Below are positions 55,793 to 64,000 of a stretch of 64,000 bases of DNA, in pieces. How positions within the stretch are numbered: the first letter of the stretch is position 1; each line of letters opens with the position of its first letter. The translations under genes and the position numbers were made by a program. The notes beneath the pieces were generated by a model. It ran no database searches and was not told the origin of the DNA. It worked only from the letters and a program-made list of their open reading frames with translations. This DNA comes from Verrucomicrobiota bacterium (GTDB lineage: Bacteria > Verrucomicrobiota > Kiritimatiellia > RFP12 > UBA1067): NCBI GenBank assembly GCA_023269675.1, contig JAHFSX010000009.1, positions 29,515 through 93,514 of the forward strand, given 5' to 3'.

Positions 55793-58051
55793 ATGCTCAA
55801 AAACCGTCGGCTATGGCGCGCGGGTGTTCTGGCTGCAGTCCTTGCGGGGCCTTTGACGGCCGCGCAGGGGCTGACCGTGGCGATTGCTCGTCATCCGCCC
55901 TGCAATCTGTTTGAAGCCGGTTCCGCGGTCGCTTTCGAGGCGACGGTCTCATCTGAACGGACGGGGGATGTCGAGATCGTCTTCGCGGCGATCCGCGATG
56001 ACGGGGTGGCCGTTTTCTCGAAACGACTGCAGCGTGCGCTTGAGCCCAAAGTGAAACTTGCGCTTGAGCTGGGTTCCCTGGAGCCGGGCCATTACGAGTT
56101 GCAGGTCACCGCTCCCGGCGGGTTTAAAAAGTCTTTGAAGTTCGGCGTAGTGCCCCTCATCGTCCGCCCGGCCGCGCAGGCTCGCGAGGGCGGCTGCCGC
56201 TTCGGCATGAAGGTCTGGCAGAGCGGCGACATCTGGTGGGACCGCTCGCTCACCTGGGATGCGGGCGAAGCCATGCAGGCCTGCGGGCTCATGGGCTTGC
56301 AGTGGACGCGCGCCGCGTTGACCGATCAGACGATGGGCACGCGGGAACTGGCGACGCGCTACCCGTTCAACGTCGTGTCTAAAGTCGAGTGTTTTCCCGA
56401 AGCGTGCTTCGATGATGCCAGATTCGGCCCACTTGAGGGCTACAAGGCAACGGAGAAGGGCAAGTCGTGGTCCAAGAGCACGCTGCCGCAAGAGGCTCCG
56501 TACAAGGCGTGGCTGAGACAGCAGGTCGCGGCCGCGCCGGCCGAACAGACGGTCTTCGAGATCTGGAACGAGCCGTGGCAATGGAGCAAGACGATGCCGG
56601 CCGAGGACTTCGCCGCGCTTTGCAAGTGGGCGGTGTCGGTGATCAAGGAGGTGAGGCCGAATGCGGTGGTAGGGCCCAACATCTGCGGCGACATCAATGC
56701 CTACGATCAGGCTGTCATCGCGGCGGGTGGCCTCGACCGCATGGACATGGTGGCGATTCATCCCTATGCCGCCGGCACGCCCGAGGAGAAGGGCTTCAGG
56801 CAACGCATCAGGAATTACCACGACCTGCTAAAACTCAAGCTCGGGCGCGATCTTGACCTCTACGCCACAGAGTATGGCTGGTCTACGGCGCCGCAGGGCG
56901 AGCGTGTGGTCAGCGAGGTGGAGCAGGCGCGGCTGACGGTGCGCGAGTCGCTCATGCTCTACGCCGAGGGTGTGAAGACGCTGATCCCGCACACGCTCGG
57001 GCAGCGGCAGCAGAATCCGAGAGAACGCGAGGACTACTTCGGCTTCTTCCGGCTGAACAATGAGCCCAAGCCCGCCATCGTGGCCTTCGCGACCTGCGCC
57101 CGCCTGCTTGACGGCAGCCGCTTTGTGGGTGACCTTTGGCTTGGTCCCGGCATCGGCGCGATGCTGTTCGAGCGCGAGGGTCAGCGGACGCTCGCGCTCT
57201 GGACCGAGAAGGAAGCCCGGGAGGTCGTGCTGGACGTCGGCGTCCCCGGCGTGACTGCAGTCGGTCTGACGGGTCGTTCCGGAACGCTCCGTGCGGCTTC
57301 GGACGGACTCCATGTGAAGGTGGGGCCGGACGTGACCTATCTGGCCGGAGTGGGTCAGTCGCTGGAGCAACGTGCGACGCCGCCGGACGCGCCGCTGAAC
57401 CCGGACCTCTGGACAGCCCGCGCGGGAGCGCACACGATGCCGAAGCTTGGCGCCGCGCCGGTGGTCGACGGCAAGCTCGAGGAGTGGGGCGGCGTTCCCG
57501 GCGCTGAGCTGGCCAACCCGAAGCTCGACGATCTCAAGGCCACGTGGCGCCTGGCGTGGGACGAGCGCGCATTTTATCTGGCGGTCGACGTGGCGGACAG
57601 CGCCGTCGTGAACACCAACGCGCTCGGCTCGGCGGCGCTGGGGGATGCGGTCGTGCTCCAGCTTGGCACGCGCCCCGAGCGGCAGGTCAGCAAGCCCGAC
57701 CTTTACGATTTCGAGATCACGGTCGCGCCGACCTCTGCCACGGGCCAGCCGGTGTTTCTGCTGAAGAATGCGGTCATGAAAACGCTCGTCAATCCCGGCG
57801 CGTCAGACGCGTCGGGCATCAAGTGGGCCGTCGCGCGCGAAGCCAAGCATTGGACCGTGGAGGCTGCGATTCCCTTCGCGGCGCTGCGGGCCGCTCCGCC
57901 GAAGCCCGGCCAGAAGATGGCGTTTTCCCTGATGGTCTTTGACCGCGACCGGACCGACCGCGACGAGTGGAAGCCGTGGTGGAAGCGCATCGAGACCTAC
58001 GACAAGAAAGGCCGCACCTGCCAGATGCCCTACCTGGTGTTCGGAGAATGA
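55793..58051 (+). CDS. GH39-like glycoside hydrolase with C-terminal CBM9, secreted
   Basis: Exported 752-residue protein. A signal peptide and a beta-sandwich (about 30-125) precede a GH-A clan TIM barrel. The putative acid/base is Glu260 in IWNEPWQW and the nucleophile Glu360 in YATEYGWS, the GH39/GH5-like arrangement. The last 210 residues match the CBM9-type sugar-binding domain (PVVDGKLEEWGGV, WRLAWDERAFYLAVDVAD, VEAAIPFAAL, MPYLVFGE). Substrate cannot be named. The ATG at 55793 has only a weak ribosome site. No neighbour is obviously of the same pathway. Confidence 0.83.
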   Translation: MLKNRRLWRAGVLAAVLAGPLTAAQGLTVAIARHPPCNLFEAGSAVAFEATVSSERTGDVEIVFAAIRDDGVAVFSKRLQRALEPKVKLALELGSLEPGHYELQVTAPGGFKKSLKFGVVPLIVRPAAQAREGGCRFGMKVWQSGDIWWDRSLTWDAGEAMQACGLMGLQWTRAALTDQTMGTRELATRYPFNVVSKVECFPEACFDDARFGPLEGYKATEKGKSWSKSTLPQEAPYKAWLRQQVAAAPAEQTVFEIWNEPWQWSKTMPAEDFAALCKWAVSVIKEVRPNAVVGPNICGDINAYDQAVIAAGGLDRMDMVAIHPYAAGTPEEKGFRQRIRNYHDLLKLKLGRDLDLYATEYGWSTAPQGERVVSEVEQARLTVRESLMLYAEGVKTLIPHTLGQRQQNPREREDYFGFFRLNNEPKPAIVAFATCARLLDGSRFVGDLWLGPGIGAMLFEREGQRTLALWTEKEAREVVLDVGVPGVTAVGLTGRSGTLRAASDGLHVKVGPDVTYLAGVGQSLEQRATPPDAPLNPDLWTARAGAHTMPKLGAAPVVDGKLEEWGGVPGAELANPKLDDLKATWRLAWDERAFYLAVDVADSAVVNTNALGSAALGDAVVLQLGTRPERQVSKPDLYDFEITVAPTSATGQPVFLLKNAVMKTLVNPGASDASGIKWAVAREAKHWTVEAAIPFAALRAAPPKPGQKMAFSLMVFDRDRTDRDEWKPWWKRIETYDKKGRTCQMPYLVFGE

Positions 58052-58107
58052 GGAGGGCATTTTCGCATGTGGGAGAACGCAATAAAGGAAAAAGAGCTAA
58101 CCCTGAT

Positions 58108-58127
58108 TCCGCCGGCGGACGTATAAT
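58108..58127 (+). promoter_or_regulatory. promoter and palindromic operator of the toxin-antitoxin pair
   Basis: A perfect 12-base palindrome TCCGCCGGCGGA (58108-58119) lies just before a consensus -10 box TATAAT (58122-58127). No good -35 is seen. Repression by the antitoxin or the toxin-antitoxin complex at such a site would be usual for type II systems. Confidence 0.55.
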
Positions 58128-58165
58128 ATTAATAGAAGAAGGCAAGGTGCCTAGAGGGAAAGATC

Positions 58166-58372
58166 ATGCTCGAATTAAATCCAACCTATGTTGTTGATGC
58201 TAAGCAACGGCGCAAGTCCGTGTTGCTTTCTGTTGCCCAGTGGAAGCGGGTTGTCGCGGAGCTTGAGGAGCTTGATGATATCCGTGCCTATGACGCTGCC
58301 AAGAGTGCCGCGTCCGAATCTGTTCCTTTTGAGCAGGCCGTTTGTGAGATAAAAGAGGGTTATCGCGGGTGA
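58166..58372 (+). CDS. type II antitoxin, RelB/Phd-like
   Basis: 68-residue acidic protein. The N-terminal strand LNPTYVVDAKQRRKSVLLSVAQWKRVVAELEEL fits a DNA-binding antitoxin N-terminus of the Phd/RelB kind; the C-terminus (EQAVCEIKEGYRG) would wrap the toxin. Its stop overlaps the toxin start. Identity rests on size, order and partner. Confidence 0.8.
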   Translation: MLELNPTYVVDAKQRRKSVLLSVAQWKRVVAELEELDDIRAYDAAKSAASESVPFEQAVCEIKEGYRG

Positions 58373-58626
58373 GCTACACGGTCGAGATTCTGCGTGTGGC
58401 GCAGAAACAGCTCGCACGGCTTGACCGTCAAGCGCAGAAGCGGATTATTGACGCGATACGTTCTTTGGCGGCAAATCCCCGGCCAGTGGGTTGTCACAAG
58501 CTGACGGGGCGTCCGGCTTGGAGAATCCGTGTCGGCGATTACCGCGTTATCTATGAGCTTGAGGACAGCCGGCTTCGCGTTCTGATTGTCAGCGTCGGCA
58601 ATCGCAAGGACATCTACCGTTTATGA
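58369..58626 (+). CDS. RelE/ParE-family toxin (GTG start)
   Basis: 85-residue RelE-superfamily toxin: YTVEILRVAQKQLARLDRQAQKRIIDAI, then KLTGRPAWRIRVGDYRVIYELED and VSVGNRKDIYRL, the classic RelE strands. In RelE-type members the basic residues cut mRNA on the ribosome. Starts at the GTG overlapping the antitoxin stop (GTGA), indicating coupling. Confidence 0.92.
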   Translation: MSYTVEILRVAQKQLARLDRQAQKRIIDAIRSLAANPRPVGCHKLTGRPAWRIRVGDYRVIYELEDSRLRVLIVSVGNRKDIYRL

Positions 58627-58744
58627 GCAGGCGGGACTGCGTCGGTGTTATGACTTGAGCGTTGTGCCTTACCCGAAATGGAATTACCCGGACGGGAAAC
58701 GGGAACGATTAGAAGTGCGTGCGCTGTCGCATAGGAGATGGAGC

Positions 58745-60634
58745 ATGGAAAAAAGTTTGGGAATCGTTCTGATCCTCATCTTTGCCGGTTGTCATATGAC
58801 TCCGGACTATCCTCGACTTGATGCTGATCGACTTGTTGGAATTGCTGTGCAGCATGAGCTTCCGTTGCCGACGAAAGGGTGCCAAATAGTCTTGGCTCAT
58901 GGCGGTGGTGGAAGCCGTTATTTTAATGGGAAGCGGTCTCCAAGCTGCTATTTGCCGGCGTATTTGGTGGAAGAATGCAAGGACGGTAGTGCATTTATGC
59001 TGGTAGGCTGTGAGCGGATCAAAGTCAAACCGCCATTCAGTGGTGAGCCGGTTTGGCATCCGTTTGAAACCTGTCAGCAAAAGAACGCTCCTGATTTGCG
59101 GTGGCAGGCGTACTTCGGCCATCCCGATTCATTTGTTTGTGCCGTTCAGACGGCGGCAACAGGTGACTATAAGACAGCTCAGATCATATGGCGCCGTTTC
59201 CTAAAAGAGATAGATTCGCTATGGCATGAGTCGATTAATGGCATTGAAGTCACGCAGATACCGAATTCCCAAGACCAGTTTCTTGCAGCGTGCCTGTATA
59301 GCCACCTTGTAAGAACCTTGACCCAAGAGCCTTCTGCCTGGGATCAGGTCTTCTCTAAAATGGGCCGTCTCTTTTACGAATATCCTTCGTTGAAGAAGGG
59401 GACAAGAGAGCGGCTCTATAACGATTTACAGACTACGGTTACCAATCTTCCGCCCCAAGCAGGATCAGTTGAAGAACTGTTGGTCAGATGGTCAAAATAT
59501 CCGACTAAAGCCGGACGACGGAGGGTGTTTGGATGCTGCTGTTGGGAGAGGGGAGTTGAAGACGATCCCGCCCGGCAAATTGTGTATCGAGGATATGCTG
59601 CAATGCCAGAGTTGATCGGTTTGCTTGGTGACCGACGGGTAACCGCTCATTATTATCCTGGGGACGGCTACTATCCCGACGAAATCCAAAGGCTTGGTGA
59701 CCTGGCATGTGAGCTCGCTCAACAGATGGCTGGCGGAAAAACGGTGATTCCTCAACGAGGCGATCGGGTTGCCGCTTTGAGGGAATGGTGGAAGCAGAGG
59801 CAGGGACAGGATGAATATGCACTGCTGAGAAGGACAATTTTCTGCCGCGTGGGCGAAACAATCACAGGTGTCAATGAATACCCATCCTTGATTCTTGCGA
59901 AAAAGTATCCTCAAAAATTGGGTGATCTGTGCGAAGAATATGAGCGGGGCCGCAGCACAAATGAGTTTGATTCAGCGATCACGGATATGCTGGTCGCGTC
60001 GGAATTGCCCCGAAAAGAAGTTGCTGAGAAGGTGGAGGAATACGCCCGCCGGGGTTCGCTGGGCAACCGGCTGGGGGTGTTGCAGGAGCTTGCGCGAGTC
60101 GACGAAGCCGCTTGCGCGAAGATATTCTTGCCTCTGATCCGATCGCTTCCTTCGGATATTCAAGGCGGATCGTACTGGACCTGTGAGGAGGCTCGGGTAT
60201 CGCATGTTGTGATGGAGCTCGATAATGAAGAGGTATGGCGCGAGTTTCATATTGCGGCGAAGCGTTGCAGTGTTGGGTTGCGCATGGAGATGATGAATCC
60301 TCTGGACTATACTTATATCGGTAACAAGAACCGAAACCGTCGTCTGGCCTTTTTGTCCGCTTTCCTGGATGACGAAGGGAACCGTGAGATATCAGGAGAC
60401 AAGCGGTTCGATGGACCCTGTGCTGGATTCACAATCGATCGGCTTTCGGTGCGCGATCTGGCGGCCATGAAGATTGCGTCAATACTTGGGATTTCCGGCG
60501 ATCCTGACGGCTCATGGAACACGGACCAATGGGCAGAATACCGGCAGAAAGTTAAGGCAAGCTTGGGGAAAGTGGGCACGACTGACAGAAAGAGGTCACC
60601 TCTTCTTTTCGGCCATTCTTTAGGGGCTCTCTGA
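58745..60634 (+). CDS. lipoprotein of unknown function
   Basis: 629-residue protein with a lipoprotein signal: MEKSLGIVLILIFAGC, the Cys at residue 16 in the lipobox. The rest is soluble, helix-rich and Cys-rich (CCCWERG in the middle), with tetratricopeptide/HEAT-like character at the C-terminal half. I recognise no family. The gene is clearly less GC-rich than the surrounding glycosidase genes and uses AT-ending codons freely, as does the toxin-antitoxin pair before it, suggesting a transferred segment. AGGAGATGGAGC precedes the ATG at 58745; the longer open frame would overlap the toxin gene. Confidence 0.7.
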   Translation: MEKSLGIVLILIFAGCHMTPDYPRLDADRLVGIAVQHELPLPTKGCQIVLAHGGGGSRYFNGKRSPSCYLPAYLVEECKDGSAFMLVGCERIKVKPPFSGEPVWHPFETCQQKNAPDLRWQAYFGHPDSFVCAVQTAATGDYKTAQIIWRRFLKEIDSLWHESINGIEVTQIPNSQDQFLAACLYSHLVRTLTQEPSAWDQVFSKMGRLFYEYPSLKKGTRERLYNDLQTTVTNLPPQAGSVEELLVRWSKYPTKAGRRRVFGCCCWERGVEDDPARQIVYRGYAAMPELIGLLGDRRVTAHYYPGDGYYPDEIQRLGDLACELAQQMAGGKTVIPQRGDRVAALREWWKQRQGQDEYALLRRTIFCRVGETITGVNEYPSLILAKKYPQKLGDLCEEYERGRSTNEFDSAITDMLVASELPRKEVAEKVEEYARRGSLGNRLGVLQELARVDEAACAKIFLPLIRSLPSDIQGGSYWTCEEARVSHVVMELDNEEVWREFHIAAKRCSVGLRMEMMNPLDYTYIGNKNRNRRLAFLSAFLDDEGNREISGDKRFDGPCAGFTIDRLSVRDLAAMKIASILGISGDPDGSWNTDQWAEYRQKVKASLGKVGTTDRKRSPLLFGHSLGAL

Positions 60635-60653
60635 TTTTGAATAAGGGGATTGT

Positions 60654-62963
60654 ATGAGCTTGAGAAATGAAATAGTAAATGGGTTCTGTGTGATGCTGGC
60701 CTCTGCGGTACTGTCGGCGGAGAAGCCGGCGGTGGAGTACATCGACCCGCTGATCGGCACGGAGGGCGCGGGCTCGCAGTACGGCGGCATGTGGCCGGGC
60801 GTGGGGCAGCCCTTCGCCTCGCTGCAGTGGGTGGGCATGACGCGGCTGACCGAGGTCGGGCGCACCAGCTACAACTTCTCGGACACGACGCTGCTCGGCT
60901 TCGTCGGCACGCGCCAGCCCGCGATCTGGATGGGCGACTACGGGCAGGTCTCGCTCGCGCCGCGCGTGGGTGCGCTGGACGTGGATTTCAAGACGCGGGG
61001 GATGCCCTTTTCGCATGCGAACGAGGTCGCGACTCCGTGGCTCTACCGCGTGACCGCCGGGACGCCGGAGCAGGGATTGATCACGACCGAGATGACCGGC
61101 ACGGAACGCGCGGGCATGTTCCGCATCGCGTTTCCCAAGGGGCAGGCCGCGCACGTGGTGGTCGACGCGTCGCGCGATTACGCCTCGGGCGCTTCGGATC
61201 TGCGGCCCGCGGACGGGTGGGTCAGGATCGGCGAGGACGGGCGCACCGTCGAGGGCTGGAACAAGGACCGGCTGGACGCGCACCATGCGTACGACCTGCC
61301 GAACTTCAAAGGCTACTTCGTGATCGTCTTCAGCCGCCCCTTCATGTCGTACGGAACGTATGCGGGCGACGGCAAGCCGGTTGCCAAAGGCGCGTACCAG
61401 TCCGTGGCGACGCAGGCGGCCGCACGCACGGCGCAGGCCAACCGCGTGGGCGGATACGTGAGCTTCGCGGCCGCGGAAGAGCCGCTGTTGATCCGCATCG
61501 GCACGTCGTTCATCAGTCTGGAGCAGGCCCGCGCGAATCTGACACGCGAGGTTCCCGGCTGGGATTTCGACGCGACCGTCGCGAAGACGCGGAAGGAGTG
61601 GGAGCGGCAGTTCGAGCGGCTGGCCATCGAGACTCCGGACGAGGGCATCAAGACGATCTTCTACACGGGGCTCTACCACGCGCTGCTCTATCCGCGCATC
61701 TTCTCGGAGTATGGCCGCTACTACAGCGCCTTCGACGACGCGGTCCACGATGGCGTGAGCTACACGTCGTACTCGATGTGGGACACTTACCGCGCCGAAC
61801 ATGCCCTGCTGACGCTGGTGGCGTCAGAGCGCGTGGACGACATGATGACCGCGCTGCTCCAGATGTACAAGGAGGGCGGCTGGCTGCCGATGTGGCCGAA
61901 TCCCGGCTACACGGGCATCATGTCCGGCGGGCCGGCGGAGATGATTCTGGCTGAAGCCTGGTCCAAAGGCTTCCGCGGCTTCGACGTCAAACTGGCGTAT
62001 GAGGCGGTCAAGAAGAACGCCACCGTGCCGCAGGCGGAGGACGAGACGCGCGACTGGCGCGACCGCGGGCTGTTCGGCAAGTATCCCGAGACGCGCGGCG
62101 GGCTCTCGTGGTATCAGAAGCTGGGGTATGTCGCCTGCGACAAGGTCAAGGAGTCGGTCTCGCGCACGCAGGACTTCGCGCTGGACGACACGGCCGCCGC
62201 GGTTCTGGCCCGGGCCACGGGTCACGCCGAGGACGCGGCCTTCTTCACGGCGCGGTCGAAGTCCTACACGAACGTCTGGGACCGCGAGAGCAAGCTGTTC
62301 CTGCCGCGCAAGGCCGACGGCACGTTCAGCAAAGAGCAGGACGGGCACGATTACACCGAGTGTTCGGCGCAGACCTCGCTGTGGTGCGTGCCGCACGACC
62401 CGCTGGGCGTGGCGGCGCTGCTGGGAGGGGCGGACGCGTTCGAGGCGCGCCTGGACGACTATTTCCAGAACCTCTTCTTCAAGCCCGAGCGCGGCAACCG
62501 CTCGATCCAGGGCAACGAGCCTTCTCATCACACCGCCTATCTCTACAACGCCATCGGCAAGCCGTGGAAGAGCGCGGCGCAGGTGCGCGAGATCGCGCAA
62601 CGGAGCTACAACGCCGGCAAGAAGGGCTTTGACGGCAACGAGGACTGCGGCCAGATGTCGGCCTGGTACATTCTCTCCGCCCTCGGCTTCTATCCGCTCA
62701 ATCCCGCGACCGATGTTTACGAGATCGGGTCGCCGCTGGTGGACAAGGCGGTGCTCAAGATCGGCGCGCCGTACCCGGCGGCCACGTTCACGATTGCCGC
62801 GAAGAACCAGTCACCGGTGAACAAGTACGTCCAGTCCGCCACGCTCAACGGCCAGCCGCTCACGGAGCCGCGCATCCGCCAGCGGGACATCGTGGCCGGC
62901 GGCACGCTGGAGTTTGTGATGGGATCCGAGCCCAACCGTCACGCGTTTATGAAGACCGACTGA
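60654..62963 (+). CDS. GH92 family alpha-mannosidase, probably exported
   Basis: 769-residue calcium-dependent exo-alpha-mannosidase of family GH92. A hydrophobic N-terminus (VNGFCVMLASAVLSA) suggests export. VEYIDPLIGTEG begins the beta-sandwich domain. The alpha/alpha-barrel carries GNEPSHHTAYLYN near residue 620, with the acid/base Glu region, and GNEDCGQMSAWYILSALGFYPLNP near residue 660. It is a complete single copy; the mannosidic linkage is not readable. AAGGGG precedes the ATG. High GC resumes here after the AT-richer segment. Confidence 0.94.
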   Translation: MSLRNEIVNGFCVMLASAVLSAEKPAVEYIDPLIGTEGAGSQYGGMWPGVGQPFASLQWVGMTRLTEVGRTSYNFSDTTLLGFVGTRQPAIWMGDYGQVSLAPRVGALDVDFKTRGMPFSHANEVATPWLYRVTAGTPEQGLITTEMTGTERAGMFRIAFPKGQAAHVVVDASRDYASGASDLRPADGWVRIGEDGRTVEGWNKDRLDAHHAYDLPNFKGYFVIVFSRPFMSYGTYAGDGKPVAKGAYQSVATQAAARTAQANRVGGYVSFAAAEEPLLIRIGTSFISLEQARANLTREVPGWDFDATVAKTRKEWERQFERLAIETPDEGIKTIFYTGLYHALLYPRIFSEYGRYYSAFDDAVHDGVSYTSYSMWDTYRAEHALLTLVASERVDDMMTALLQMYKEGGWLPMWPNPGYTGIMSGGPAEMILAEAWSKGFRGFDVKLAYEAVKKNATVPQAEDETRDWRDRGLFGKYPETRGGLSWYQKLGYVACDKVKESVSRTQDFALDDTAAAVLARATGHAEDAAFFTARSKSYTNVWDRESKLFLPRKADGTFSKEQDGHDYTECSAQTSLWCVPHDPLGVAALLGGADAFEARLDDYFQNLFFKPERGNRSIQGNEPSHHTAYLYNAIGKPWKSAAQVREIAQRSYNAGKKGFDGNEDCGQMSAWYILSALGFYPLNPATDVYEIGSPLVDKAVLKIGAPYPAATFTIAAKNQSPVNKYVQSATLNGQPLTEPRIRQRDIVAGGTLEFVMGSEPNRHAFMKTD

Positions 62964-63032
62964 TGCTCAGCCCTGTGCCGCGGCAGGGCGCGCGGTTCGT
63001 GTGCGGGCTTGTATGTATTCGCCGATACGATA

Positions 63033-63061
63033 TTGAAACTCGAGTGTGGATGCGGTACTAT
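63033..63061 (+). promoter_or_regulatory. sigma-70-type promoter before nqrB-like gene
   Basis: TTGAAA (63033-63038) and TACTAT (63056-63061) are separated by exactly 17 bases, ending 24 bases before the ATG, with GGGAGG as ribosome site. The best sigma-70 match seen in the window. Confidence 0.65.
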
Positions 63062-63085
63062 GAACCCGTAAATCGGGAGGTACGC

Positions 63086-64000
63086 ATGCCGCAGCAACGC
63101 AAGTGGGTCAACTGGCAGCAGCCGATGAAGCACGTTCTTGTCGCGAGTGTCCCGCTGACGGTCGCGGCGGTCTACCTCTTTGGCTGGCGGATCCTCGCGA
63201 TGATGCTGCTGGTCACCGTCGCCGCGTATGTCACGGAGGCGGTGTTCACCCGCCAGTGGAAAGAGCCGGTCTCCTCCGCGGTTTTCGTTTCCGCCGTGCT
63301 GTTCACCTTCTCCCTGCCGCCGACGCTGCCGTATTGGATGGCGGTGCTGGGCATCGTCTTCGGCATCGTCTTCGGCAAAATGGTCTACGGCGGGTTCGGC
63401 CGCAACGTGTTCAATCCGGCGCTGACCGGGCGCGCCTTCGTCTACATCAGTTTCGGCAATTACATGACCGCCCAGTGGGTCGAGCCGTGGACGCGCTTTC
63501 CCGCCGGGCTGGTGCACTGGGGCTGGACCGCAGCCTCCGCGCCGCCGGATGTGATCACCACGGCGACGCCGGGGATTCTGCTTAAGCTTTCCGCAGCCGC
63601 CCTGGCCGAGCGCGGAGCGACCGCCGCCGACCTGTCGTTCTGGCATCTGTTCATCGGCGACTGCGCGGGCGTGATCGGCGGCACCAGCGCCGCGCTGACG
63701 ATCCTGTGCGGGCTCTACCTGCTCTGGACCAAAGCCGCGAGCTACCGCATCGTCATCTCCGGGTTCCTGGGTTACGCCGTTGTTCAGACGCTCTTGTGGC
63801 GCTTCGGCCTGGCTAACGCGCCCGACCCGTGGCGGGCCTCCACGGGCGGCAGCCTGGTGATCGGCATCTTCTTCTACGCGACCGACCCCGTTTCGGCCGC
63901 CCAGACCAATGTGGGCCGGTGGATCTACGGCGCGTTCATCGGCGCGATGTCGTCCGCGATCGCCACCTTCTCGGCCTGGCCGGCGGGCACCATGTTCGCG
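63086..64000 (+). CDS. nqrB: NqrB/RnfD-family ion-translocating electron-transport subunit (3' partial)
   Basis: Open from ATG 63086 to the end of the window (305 codons, no stop). Membrane subunit of the Na+-NQR/RNF family, with many hydrophobic helices. GGFGRNVFNPALTGRAFVY, GDCAGVIGGTSAALTILCG and FFYATDPVSAAQTNVGRWIYG are shared with NqrB/RnfD. Thr161 in ITTATPG fits the threonine that holds covalent FMN. The NPALTGRAF wording favours NqrB over RnfD. nqrA is not upstream, so this may start a variant operon running beyond the window. Confidence 0.85.
   Translation, partial: MPQQRKWVNWQQPMKHVLVASVPLTVAAVYLFGWRILAMMLLVTVAAYVTEAVFTRQWKEPVSSAVFVSAVLFTFSLPPTLPYWMAVLGIVFGIVFGKMVYGGFGRNVFNPALTGRAFVYISFGNYMTAQWVEPWTRFPAGLVHWGWTAASAPPDVITTATPGILLKLSAAALAERGATAADLSFWHLFIGDCAGVIGGTSAALTILCGLYLLWTKAASYRIVISGFLGYAVVQTLLWRFGLANAPDPWRASTGGSLVIGIFFYATDPVSAAQTNVGRWIYGAFIGAMSSAIATFSAWPAGTMFA

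Overview
The window reads as chromosomal DNA of a GC-rich bacterium of the PVC group, most likely Kiritimatiellota or a close Verrucomicrobiota relative. The arguments are the gene families: paralogous GH51, GH43, DUF1680 and GH92 enzymes, DUF6807, esterase/SMP-30 fusions, an Nqr-type subunit and CXXCH-type NrfA. The many intergenic inverted repeats point the same way. The assignment is inference from gene content and could not be tested against a database.

Layout. 1-750: the 3' end of an unrecognised gene and a possible tiny minus-strand membrane protein. 880-9210: housekeeping genes, namely leucyl-tRNA synthetase, a membrane zinc peptidase, HtpG, and a transpeptidase/SEDS pair for cell-wall synthesis. 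9240-34000: a long sugar locus, nearly all on the plus strand. It has two esterase/SMP-30 fusion proteins, an azoreductase, a zinc alcohol dehydrogenase and an alginate-lyase-like protein (both minus strand), a DUF6807 protein, and a XylR-like AraC regulator. Then come a DUF1680 beta-L-arabinofuranosidase, a GH43 protein, a sodium/solute symporter, two GH51 alpha-L-arabinofuranosidases, ribulokinase, ribulose-5-phosphate 4-epimerase and an L-fucose/L-arabinose isomerase-family protein. Together these can release arabinose from arabinan-type glycans, import it, and convert it to xylulose-5-phosphate. 34100-36070 (minus): nrfHA, dissimilatory nitrite reduction to ammonium. 36100-40920: a methyltransferase-fold protein, a GH99/71-like protein, a HEAT-like protein and a Tat-exported oxidoreductase. 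41030-54520: one long str-S10-spc ribosomal cluster from rpsL to secY, closed by a strong terminator. 54660-64000: a YprB-like exonuclease, a GH39-like/CBM9 enzyme, a RelBE-type toxin-antitoxin pair next to a less GC-rich lipoprotein gene, a GH92 alpha-mannosidase, and the start of an NqrB/RnfD subunit running off the edge.

The most unusual signal is a set of at least nine families of imperfect inverted repeats. Most sit a few bases after stop codons. Five consecutive gene junctions of the arabinose segment carry one, whereas the ribosomal cluster shows none before its terminator. One copy carries a four-helix-bundle (23S IVP family) gene between 30-bp arms that differ at one position, and its left arm appears to supply the stop codon of araD and the ribosome-binding site of the cargo gene. 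Another repeat sits in frame inside a protein-coding gene. A second notable signal is a pair of 17-bp direct repeats with a 21-bp period between the XylR-like regulator and the DUF1680 gene, the geometry of an AraC-family operator.

No gene-free stretch exceeds 300 bases. I saw no rRNA, tRNA, CRISPR array or transposase.
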